A stretch of 64,000 bases of DNA. Source: Lolium rigidum. Taxonomy: Eukaryota > Streptophyta > Magnoliopsida > Poales > Poaceae. The notes beneath the pieces are model-generated. The model was not told the DNA's origin and did not search any database. It saw only the letters and a program-made list of their open reading frames with translations. The position numbers were made by a program, and so were the translations under genes. This document shows positions 11,487 to 21,373 of this stretch, one piece after another; positions within the stretch are counted from its first letter, which is position 1, and each line of letters begins with the position of its first letter. The stretch covers positions 42,830,869-42,894,868 of the forward strand of contig NC_061514.1 in NCBI RefSeq assembly GCF_022539505.1. Direction: 5' to 3'.

Positions 11487-12608
11487 CCGATTTTTCTGTT
11501 TTTTTTCTCTCCCCTTTCCTTTAAATTCTTGTGGCAAAAAGAGGACCAAACTTGGAGTCTCTTTTGGGTAAAAACTGAGCAAACTTTAATCATCATCGGG
11601 AGCATAATATTGGAGAAAGAAAGATAGAGGCAACATGCGGAATATTTTTGTGGCGAACAAAAAGTGGTACAAACGAAATGGCAAATGCCGAGCAAAAAAT
11701 CGAACCACCTTTGGAGAGACTGAAAAGAGGAACCAAAGGTGACATTTGGTGGCAAAGATAATGTGGATGAAAGATGCCAAACGAATAGGATTGATTTGAG
11801 CCAAAGAACCAAAGAGAGAGGATTTGGTGACTAGATGTATACGTGAGCACCCTCTAGATGCCGCACGATCTGCGTTGAGATCCGGTTCTAGTCAATTGGG
11901 TCTGTTGCCTCGACGTTGTCTTATGCATCGCTAAGCGTACTTGGAGTGGGCTACGGGTCCCGCGTTTCAGTGATTGGTAGCGCCTACGTGATTTAGAAGT
12001 GTTGTTAGTGCTGATGTGGTTTGCTAACCCAACAATGATGATAACAGGGGGTTGCTAAATATGACACGTGTCAGCCAATGAATGCATGCTCATGTATACA
12101 CCCGGTCACCAGGCTTCTTTTGAAGAACCAAATAACGACTCGGACCCCCTCTTAATAGTGCGGGGTCCTATACTCAAGAAAAACCAAAAAGGGGAAGACT
12201 ACCATGTCGCGCTCTTCGAGCTTCATCTTCAAGCGCTCCTTCAAACTGTCTCGAGCTCTTCCTCTCTCTTTTCATATTGTGAGCCGACACCATAAGAGGG
12301 CGAGAGAATTAACCGAGTCCCGCTTGACCTTGATGATGGCGCCCATGGTTCATTCAAGCCGGAACACTTCAATTGATTTCATGCTCTATGTCTTGGTCAC
12401 CAATAGCCCAACTCATGAGTCTTTGAGGATTGTGACACCGACTTCGTGCCAAACCTTCTCTCTTGACAATAACTATCTTGAATCCAACAAATGCTCTTCA
12501 AGCAAAACCTATGGATTATTCCTTCAAACAAAAACTCAATGGAAATATTAGTCCATAGGAATTATCATCAATTACTAAAAACAAACATAGGGGCAAAGTA
12601 CTCTTTCA

Positions 12609-14684
12609 ATCTCCCCCATTTTGGTAATTGATGACAATCTCAATAATAGGGTTTATATAATGAATACAAGAGGTTGTATTTGATATGATCAAGTAACACA
12701 AAGTTACTATCACATATCAAAACCGATTCTACTCACACATAATACAACTAATGCAAGAGGTGTGAGTAGAACCAACAAATATAGAGCAAACTCCCTCCAC
12801 AATATATGCACGTGTGATGAACTTGCATTTCATTGCATATATTGTCAAGCTTAACCTTTGGGAGAGTTTCCACTATATACTCAACCATGCAACACACAAC
12901 AAATATGAGATGCATGAAAGGCAAACACTTAAGAACAAACCAATCTTAAGAATAAAGCCACTTCCCTTAAACCCTCTAAATTTCTCCCCCATTGTCAACA
13001 AATACCAAAATGGGTGAAGAAATTTAGAGACCAATATAGGATGAGTTCCTTCCCAAAGCGTGCATTTCTCATAGAATGAGTGAAGTCATATGCAGTTATC
13101 AACGTATGAATATGAGGATGAACTCAAACCATATTGAGGATCAAAGATTGCAAATAAATAACAAGAAGAACAAACTTCAACGAAAGAAGCAAGCAATCAA
13201 AGGATCCAAAGAACCAATTGGACAACCGAAGATATCATGTAAGAGAGAAATAGTGCTCTAAATGAAATTGGAAGCTCCCCAAGGTTTGTGCATAAATTAT
13301 AGTATTTGTATTTGAAGATAATATGCATAAACATGGAATACTCACTCCCTCTATAGCATTTAGAAGAGACAAATTTGAGTCCAAAAGCATTCAAGAGATA
13401 TAAGTGCAATAGGATTCAATCAAAGTAAACCAAGCACTCATAAAATTTAGATAAAATAAAAGACGTGATATCCAAGATGAAGTCATAAGATATGCCAAAA
13501 GGATTCTTGCTTGAGAGCATATCTATATATATATAGCCAAAGGCTCCATTTTTCTCTCATGGTATATTAATGAACTTCATCCAATCAAAATCTCAAATAT
13601 ATCACAACTAACAATGAGGGAATAAAAGCTAGCTGACAAAATTCGAGAAAGGCAACAAGTATCAAAAGAAGGATTCAAATAAAACTTCAACAATATTGCT
13701 CATGAGAGCACATTGAGGAATTGATATGCAATAAATTGCTAATGGGCATATTTGGGATTGCAGAATCATAAACATTATTTTATATACTCCCCTTTATATG
13801 CATCATCTCAACTTACTCACATAAGCAATGAAGAGATTTATTTAAAAGATCTTTAAGAGCCGTAACATTTGAAAATAAAGACTTTTATACAAAAATGCAA
13901 CCTCCAAGAGGTTGGATGCAAGAAGAGTATGCATGAATAAAATACTTGTTACCGAGATAGCAATGGTGTGATGTAGTAGATAAGAGTTCGGTGATCATCC
14001 TAGCTTGGTTTCAACCATCACCTTTCTTGTAGATGAGACAAGCTTCCATTGTATCTCCAATATACCTAAAATACACTCAAGTATATTTTGGTCCCCGAAC
14101 TTATTGGGTCCGGAGTGATTAGACTAACCACAATATACATGAGCATGCCATAAATATAAACAAATTACATCTAGACATTCACAAGACTTAGAAGATCCAA
14201 AAACGATTTAATTTAGACAAAACATCAATAAATAAAAGAAGATATAAAAGGTGTGACAAAACACATTTGTTGTCCAAATTATATCCAAGAAGCAAATCAA
14301 CAAAAGATTTGTTCAACAAAGTACAACGAATGAACAAGGTAAAACCCATTAGGCATAAGAGATGCAATATAAAACACACATGCCCAAAGATTTATCTCAT
14401 TCAAGCAAATAAAACACGTAATCAAGAATGAGATAGCAAACTTCCAAAAAAGCAAGATTTCAACAAATAAACCAAACAATCTACACTTTTCTCAATGGTA
14501 CAAAGTACCGAAAAGAAAAGGTTTTATCTTTTAAGAATAAACACTTGATATGAAACAAGAGATTTTATCGAAGAGATTTTTCAAAGAGGCAAGAAAGACA
14601 CATGGGAGCAACAAAGATTTCTTGGCAAGGAAATAAGACAATAAGAAGAAATCCAAGGTGAAGATGATTCACAAGAGCTACCAC
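12609..14684 (-). other. 3' internal, noncoding part of the SIRE-like element
   Basis: AT-rich sequence without long frames or pol motifs. The polypurine tract at 12609-12625 (minus strand) lies against the LTR. A short TA run is near 13524. It ends at the second Angela insertion, where 14680-14684 (ACCAC) resembles ACCAT at 7021. Confidence 0.6.
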
Positions 14685-15958
14685 TGTTGGAGATATGCCC
14701 AAGAGGCAATAATAAATTAGTTATTGTTATATCTTAGTGTTCATGATAAATGTTTACATCCCATGCTATAATTGTATTAACCGAAACATTGATACATGTG
14801 TGTTATGTAAACAACAAGGAGTCCCTAGTAAGCCTCTTGTATAACTAGCTTGTTGATTAATAGATGATCATGGTTTCATGATCATGAACATTGGATGTTG
14901 TTAATAACAAGGTTATGTCATTGGGTGAATGATATAATGGACATACACCCAAATAAGAGTAGCATGAGATCAAGTCATTAAGTTCAACTTGCTATAAGCT
15001 TTCGATACATAGTTACCTAGTCCTTCGACCATCAGATCATGTAAATCACTTACACCGGAAGGGTACTTTGATTACATCAAACGCGATTGCGTAAATGGGT
15101 GGTTATAAAGATGGGATTAAGTATTCGGAAAGAGTGAGTTGAGGCATATGGATCAACAGTGGGATTTGTCCATCCCGATGACGGATAGATATACTCTGGG
15201 CCCTCTCGGTGGAATGTCGTCTGATTAGCTTGCAAGCATGTGACTGGGTCACAAGAGATGACATACCACGGTATGAGTAAAGAGTACTTGTCGGTAACGA
15301 GGTTGAACTAGGTATGGAGATACCAATGATCGAACCTCGGACAAGTAAAGTATCGCGTGACGAAGGGAATCAGTATCGTATGTAAATGGTTCAATCGATC
15401 ACTAAGTTATCGTTGAATGTGTGGGAGCCATTATGGATCTCCAGATCCCGCTATTGGTTATTGGTCGGAGAGGAGTCTCGACCATGTCTGCATAGTTCAC
15501 GAACCGTAGGGTGACGTGCTTAAGGTTCGATGTCGCATAAGTAGATTCGGAATATGAGATGGAGTCCGAAGTTTGTTCGGAGTCTCGGATGGGATCCAGG
15601 ACATCACGAGGAGGTCCGGAATGGTTCGGAGAATAAGATTCATATAAGGGAAGTTGATTTCTAGGTTTCAGAAAAGTTTGGGATTTTTCCGGTGGAAGAC
15701 CGGGAAGGTTCTAGAAGGTTCTAGGGGTCCACCATGGGGCCCACGACCTAGGGGTCCAACATGGGCCGAGGGGGTGCATCCTAGCCCTAATGGGCTAGGG
15801 GCACATGCCCCACAAGGCCCAAGTCGGCCACCCTTAGGGTTTTCCCCAAAACCCTAGGGGGGATCAACTTGGGGGGGAAGAATTCCCTCTCCCCCCTTTG
15901 GCCGCCGGCCCTAGATGGGTGTGGGGCTTTGGGGGGCCACCCAAACCGACCTCCCCCC

Positions 15959-15966
15959 TATATAAA
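15959..15966 (+). promoter_or_regulatory. TATA box of Angela LTR copy 2, separated from its start region
   Basis: TATATAAA as in the intact LTR at 6572. The solo Gypsy LTR begins 12 bp downstream (15978), so the expected start site and leader have been moved 1.5 kb away. Confidence 0.65.
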
Positions 15967-15972
15967 GAGGGG

Positions 15973-15977
15973 AGGGG
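15973..15977 (+). repeat. Target-site duplication AGGGG, left copy
   Basis: AGGGG precedes the solo LTR and recurs at 17457-17461 immediately after it. Confidence 0.85.
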
Positions 15978-17456
15978 TGATACGTCTCCAACGTATCTAT
16001 AATTTCTGATGTTCGATGCTTGTTTTATGACAATACCTACATGTTTTGTTCACACTTTATATCGTTTTGATGCGTTTTCCGGAACTAACCTATTGACGAG
16101 ATGCCGAAGGGCCGCTTGCTGTTTTCTCGCTGTTTTTGGTTTCAGAAATCCTACAAAGGAAATATTCTCGGAATCGGACGAAATCAATGCCCAACATCTT
16201 ATTTTTTCCGGAACCTTCCAGAAAGTCAAAGGGGGACCAGAGGGGAGCCCTGGGGGGCCCACACGTGTGGGCGGCGCGGCCCAAGGGGGGGCGCGCCCCC
16301 CTATTGTCTGGCGGCCTCGTCAGCCCTCCGACTCCGACTCTTCGCCTATAAGAAGCCCCCTGACCTAAATCTTCGATACGGAAAAGACACGGTACGAGAA
16401 ACCTTCCAGAGCCGCCGCCATCGCGAAGCCAAGATCTGGGGGACATGAGTCTCTGTTCCGGCACCCCGCCGGGACGGGGAAGTGCCCCCGGAAGGCATCT
16501 CCATCGACACCACCGCCATCTTCATCACCGCTGCTGTCTCCCATGAGGAGGGAGTAGTTCTCCATCGAGGCTAAGGGCTGTACCGGTAGCTATGTGGTTA
16601 ATCTCTCTCCTATGTACTTCAATACAATGATCTCATGAGCTGCCTTACATGATTGAGATTCATATGAGTTTTGTATCACTATTCATCTATGTGTTACTCT
16701 GGTGATGTTATTAAAGTACTCTATTCCTCCTTCATGATGTAATGTTGACAGTGTGTGCATCATGTAGTACTTGGCGTAGGTTATGATTGTAATCTCTTGT
16801 AGATTATGGAATTAACTATTACTATGATAGTATTGATGCGATCTATTCCTCCTTTCATAGTGTGATGGTGACAGTGTGCATGCTATGTTTAGTACTTGGT
16901 ATAGTTGCAATGATCTATTATGCACTCTAAGGTTATTTAAATATGAACATCGAATGTTGTGGAGCTTGTTAACTCCGGCATTGAGGTGGTCTTGTAGCCC
17001 TAGTGATGGTGTTTGTCATCCAACAAGAGAGTGTAGAGTGGTTTTATTATGTGATCAATGTTGAGAGTGTCCACTAGTGAAAGTATGATCCCTAGGCTTT
17101 GTTTCCAAACATCGAATCTCCATTTATTTACTCGTTCGTTGCATGTTTACTCGCTGCCATATTTTATTCAGATTGCTATTACCACTCATATACATCCATA
17201 CTACATGTATTTCACTATCTCTTCGCCGAACTAGTGCACCTATACATCTGACAAGTGTATTAGGTGTGTTGGGGACATAAGAGACTTCTTGTATCGTGAT
17301 TGCAGGGTTGCTTGAGAGGAATATCTTTGACCTCTTCCTCCCTGAGTTCGATAAACCTTGGGTGATCCACTTAAGGGAAACTTGCTGCTGTTCTACAAAC
17401 CTCTGCTCTTGGAGGCCCAACACTGTCTACAGGAAAAGAAGCGTGAGTAGACATCA
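15978..17456 (+). mobile_element. Solo LTR of a Gypsy element of the MDNN/WHAM-like group
   Basis: A single 1479-bp LTR (TGATACGTCTCC...GTAGACATCA) is flanked by AGGGG on both sides with no internal region. Its U3, and its 3' part with repeated GTGATGTTATTAAAGTA-type sequence and CTGTCTACA near the end, match the LTRs at 18698-20412. A solo LTR is the normal product of recombination between the two LTRs of one element. No gene lies inside; frames near 16050-16460 are GC-rich LTR sequence. Confidence 0.88.
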
Positions 17457-17461
17457 AGGGG
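17457..17461 (+). repeat. Target-site duplication AGGGG, right copy
   Basis: Second AGGGG, after which the Angela LTR continues with GCAGGGGGCGTTCACCCC as in copy 1 at 6590. Confidence 0.85.
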
Positions 17462-17891
17462 GCAGGGGGCGTTCACCCCTTCCTGACCTAGCTCTGGCCG
17501 CCCCCTCTCTCCTCCATAATGTTGTACCGGCTTGGTGAAGCCCTGCAGTTCTTTCTCCTCCACCACCACCACCACGCCGTCGTGCTGCTGGGATTCCGAG
17601 GGGATCTACCACACCTCCGCTGCCTGCTGGAACGGGGAGAGGACGGGCTTCATCGACACCGTACGCACGACCGAGTACGGAAGTGCTGCCGGATTGCAGC
17701 ACTGGATGATCGACTACATCAACAACGAGATCTAATCTCGTAGGCTTTGGAATCTTCGAGAGTTAGTCTCACATGATCTTCTCGTTTCTTCGATCTTGGT
17801 AGATTAGATCGTGCTTCTTCCTAGCTTGGATCTTGGTTTTTGTTCATGTTCACGGTAGAAATTTTTTGTTTTCCATGCAATGAACCCATCA

Positions 17892-18697
17892 GTGGTATCA
17901 GAGTCGTGTCTATGCATAGATCTGTTGCACGAGTAGAACACAATGGTTTTGTGGGCATTGATGCTCTTGTTGTTTTTGGTTAGTGTACTTTGCATCTTGC
18001 GGGATGGTGGGATGAAGCGGCCCGGGTTAACTTTACATGACCGCGTCTCATGAGACTTGCTCCACGCTTGACATGCAACTTGTATTGCATAAGTGGCTTT
18101 GCGGGTGTCTGTCTCTCCCACCATAGTGAAGATTCACTCTACTCTTTCTATTGACAACACTAGTATCGCCGTTGTGGTGCATGTTCGTAGGTAGATTGGA
18201 TCTTACTCAAAAACCCTAAACCACGTAAAATATGCAAACCAAATTAGAGGCGTCTAACTTGTTTTTGCAGGGTTTGGTGATGTGATATGGCCATGGTGTG
18301 ATGATGATTATATTTGATGTATGAGATGTTCATTATTGTATTATGGCAACCGACAGGAGCCTAATGGTTGTCTTTAAATTTTTTAAGACCTGCTTGTCTA
18401 TTCATCATGTAATAGCTTTATTTCAAGTAGTTGTTATAGTAGCTATAAGTGATGGACAACCATGAAACGGCGCCATGGACCTTGGTGCAATGCTGGTGAT
18501 GATGGAGATCATGCTCGTGTGCTTTGGAGATGGAGATAAAAAGCACAAGAAGAAAGGCCATATCATATCACATATTATGAATTGCATGTGATGTTAATCC
18601 TTTGTGCATCTTATCTTTCTTAGATCGCGACGGTAGCATTATAAGATGATCCCTCACATTAATATCAAGATAATAAAGTGTTCTCCCCTCGTATGCA
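17892..18697 (+). mobile_element. Leader of Angela-type Copia copy 2 with primer site
   Basis: The primer site TGGTATCAGAG is at 17893-17903. Noncoding leader follows, closely matching 26259-27030 of the third Copia (shared CGCGACGGTAGCATTATAAG near the end). The leader is cut at 18697 by a Gypsy insertion and does not resume in this window. No coding sequence is present. Confidence 0.82.
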
Positions 18698-20412
18698 TGA
18701 TACGTCTCCGACGTATCGATAATTTCTTATGTTCCATGCCACATTATTGATGATATCTACATGTTTTATACACATTATATGTCATTATTATGCGTTTTCC
18801 GGAACTAACCTATTGACGAGATGCCGAAGGGCCGGTTCTCGTTTTACTGCTATTTTTGGTTTCAGAAATCCTAGTAAGGAAATATTCTCGGAATCGGACG
18901 AAATCAACACCGAAGATCTTAGAATCCCCGGGAGCTTCCGAACACCCGAGAACCGCCAGAGAGGGGCCACAGGGGGCCCACACATGGTGGCGGTGCGGCC
19001 CAGGAGGGGGGCGCGCCGCCCTAGTGTCTGGTGGCCCCAGACCCCTTCTGACGCTGCCCTTCCGCCTACTTAAAGCCTCCGTCATGAAAACCCTACGAAG
19101 TTCGACGAAACCAGAGAAAACCTTCCAGAGCCGCCGCCATCGCGAAGCCAAGATCTGGGGGATAGGAGTCTCTGTTCCGGCACGCCGCCGGGACGGGGAA
19201 GTGCCCCCGGAAGGCTTCTCCATCGACACCACCGCCATCTTCATCAACGCTGCTGTCTCCCATGAGGAGGGAGTAGTTCTCCATCGAGGCTAAGGGCTGT
19301 ACCGGTAGCTATGTGGTTCATCTATCTCCTATGTACTTCAATACAATAATCTCATGAGCTGCCTTACATGATTGAGATTCATATGATGATGCTTGTAATC
19401 TAGATGTCATTATGCTAGTCAAGTGGATTTTACTTATGTGATCTCCGGAGACTCCTTGTCCCACGTGTGTAAAGGTGACGAGTGTGTGCACCGTGTGGGT
19501 CTCTTAGGCTATATTTCACAGAATACTTATTCACTGTTATGAATGGCATAGTGAAGTGCTTATTTATATCTCTTTATGATTGCAATGTGTTTTGTATCAC
19601 AATATATCTGTGTGCTACTCTAGTGATGTTATTAAAGTAGTTTATTCCTCCTGCACGGTGTAATGGTGACGGTGTGTGCATCGTGTAGTACTTGGCGTAG
19701 GCTATGATTGTGATCTCTTGTAGATTATGAAGTTAACTATTGCTATGATAGTATTGATGTGATCTATTCCTCCTTTCGTAGTGTGAAGGTGACGAGTGTG
19801 CATGCTATGTTAGTACTTGGTTTGGTTATGTTGATCTGTTATGCACTCTAAGGTTATTTAAATATGAACATTGAATATTGTGGAGCTTGTTAACTCCGGC
19901 ATTGAGGGTTCGTGTAATCCTACACGGTTAGTGGTGTTCATCATCCAACAAGAGGGTGTAGAGTCTAGCATCTATCTATTTATTCTGTTATGTGATCAAT
20001 GTTGAGAGTGTCCACTAGTGAAAGTATGATCCCTAGGCCTTGTTCCTAAATATCGCTATCGTCTGCTTGTTTCTTGTTTTCTCGCATCTGTACTTCCTGC
20101 AATATTACTACCATCAACTGCACGCCAGCAAGCACTTTTCTGGCGCCGTTACTACTGTTCATATTCATTCATACCACTTGTATTTCACTATCTCTTCGCC
20201 GAACTAGTGCACCTATTAGGTGTGTTGGGGACACAAGAGACTTCTTGCTTTGTGGTTGCAGGGTTGCATGAGAGGGATATCTTTGACCTCTTCCTCCCTG
20301 CGTTCGATAAACCTTGGGTGATCCACTTAAGGGAAACTTGCTGCCGTTCTACAAACCTCTGCTCTTGGAGGCCCAACACTGTCTACAAGAATAGAAGCAC
20401 CCGTAGGCATCA
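18698..20412 (+). repeat. 5' LTR of MDNN Gypsy copy 1
   Basis: 1715 bp from TGATACGTCTCCGACG to CCGTAGGCATCA. The expected TATA position reads CTACTTAAAG (near 19065) where the second copy has CTATATAAAG. Frames near 18810-19293 are compositional. Confidence 0.85.
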
Positions 20413-20522
20413 AGCTATTTTATGGCGCCGTTGCCGGGGAGGAAAGGTAAACGGCACTCACACACCGGCAACCCCGGCAACTAAGCTATTTTCTGGCGCC
20501 GTTGCCGGGGAGGAAAGGTAAA
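20413..20522 (+). repeat. Duplicated primer-site region
   Basis: Two copies, 71 bp apart, of a block containing TGGCGCCGTTGCCGGGGAG followed by GAAAGGTAAA and GGCACTCACAC. The related element at 36393 has only one. The block is the usual position of the Gypsy primer-binding region. Confidence 0.75.
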
Positions 20523-20646
20523 AGGCACTCACACTCCGGTCCCAGGTAAAGTATTTTTCTGTTGCCGTTGTGTGTGTGCTCGAAGCTATTTCCTTTAGAT
20601 CCTGCAATTGCATCTTTTTGTTTCTTGTTTACACTAGTTAGGCATA

Positions 20647-21373
20647 ATGGACAACAATGAGCTTCTTATTCTATTTCCTGATTTAAGACATGGATGGTTT
20701 GATGCGAAAATTAAAAAACCTATGGAACATATTAGTATGAACGCTTTGAACACCATTGTTGCTAATGATATGGAAAATTCTAAGCTTGGGGAAAGCTGGC
20801 TTTGATGAGCATGATATTTTTAGTCCCCCAAGCATTGAGGAGAAAATTTACTTTGATGATACTTTGCCTCCTATTTATGATGATTATAATGATATTGGTC
20901 TTTTAGTACCGCCTGTTATGGAGGATAAATTTAATTATGATTACAATATGCCTCCTATATTTGATGATGAGAATAATAATGATAGCTACTTTGTTGAATT
21001 TGCTCCCACTACAACTAATAAAATTGATTATGCCTATGTGGAGAGTAATAATTTTATGCATGAGACTCATGATAAGAATGCTTTATGTGATAGTTATATT
21101 GTTGAGTTTGCTCATGTTGCTACTGAAAGTTATTATGAGAGAGGAAAATATGGTTGTAGAAATTTTCATGTTACTAAAACACCTCTCTATGTGCTGAAAT
21201 TTTTGAAGCTACACTTGTTCTATCTTCCTATGCTTGTTACTTTTTTCTTCATGAACTTGTTTATTTACAAAACTCCTATGCATAGGAAGCATGTTAGACT
21301 TAAATTTGTTTTGAATTTGCCTCTTGATGCTCTCTTTTTCTTCAACTACTATTTCTTGCGAGTGCATCATTAA
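20647..21373 (+). pseudogene. MDNN-type protein of unknown function, frameshifted copy
   Basis: The frame opens MDNNELLILFPDLRHGWF and breaks near 20792-20794, where one extra A lies in GGGGAAAGC (the second copy has GGGGAAGC). It then continues to the stop at 21371-21373. Compared with 36557-37291 a short segment near residue 28 is missing. The distal part is nearly identical between copies: two SYxVEFA boxes, the YYERGKYGCRNFHVTK block, a hydrophobic stretch LFYLPMLVTFFFMNLFIY that could span a membrane, and a basic end. I do not recognise the protein. It occupies the place of gag in related Sabrina elements. Confidence 0.7.

Larger units (their letters stand above)
10314..12608 (-). repeat. 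LTR of the SIRE-like Copia
   Basis: This 2295-bp LTR begins TGAAAGAG and ends CTTTCA on the minus strand. It is bounded upstream by a polypurine tract (12609-12625) and downstream by the primer site. It contains a TATA box (11019-11027) preceded by five CCGGT-N3-ACCGG dyads. A 160-codon open frame at 11100-11582 crosses these dyads and is not considered a gene. No second copy of this LTR lies in the window. Confidence 0.78.
7021..14684 (-). mobile_element. SIRE/Maximus-like non-autonomous Copia, LTR flanked by internal sequence on both sides
   Basis: Read on the minus strand, 14684-12609 is the 3' internal end, with polypurine tract CCAAAATGGGGGAGA. Then comes one LTR (12608-10314), a tRNA-Met-type primer site (10311-10300), a broken gag (about 10250-8011) and noncoding sequence to 7021. 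No protease, integrase, reverse transcriptase or RNase H is seen in either half, so the element is gag-only. It is flanked by the ends of two Angela-type elements, with ACCAT at 7021-7025 and ACCAC at 14680-14684. The class is inferred from the LTR ends (TGAAAG...CTTTCA), the primer site and two CCHC knuckles. Confidence 0.75.
14685..17891 (+). repeat. 5' LTR of Angela/BARE-type Copia copy 2, split by a solo LTR
   Basis: It begins TGTTGGAGATATGCCC and ends GAACCCATCA. A primer site follows, so this is a 5' LTR. After removing the insertion at 15978-17456 and one target duplication, about 1723 bp remain, against 1728 bp for the LTR at 5293-7020. The two align almost base for base. Confidence 0.88.

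Noticed and set aside
11100..11582. 160-codon minus-strand frame
   Set aside because: Entirely inside the SIRE-like LTR promoter region and built from the CCGGT dyad repeats.
17893..17903. tRNA-like match
   Set aside because: Only the 11-12 base primer site complementary to tRNA-Met. No tRNA gene fold around it or around 10300 and 26259.
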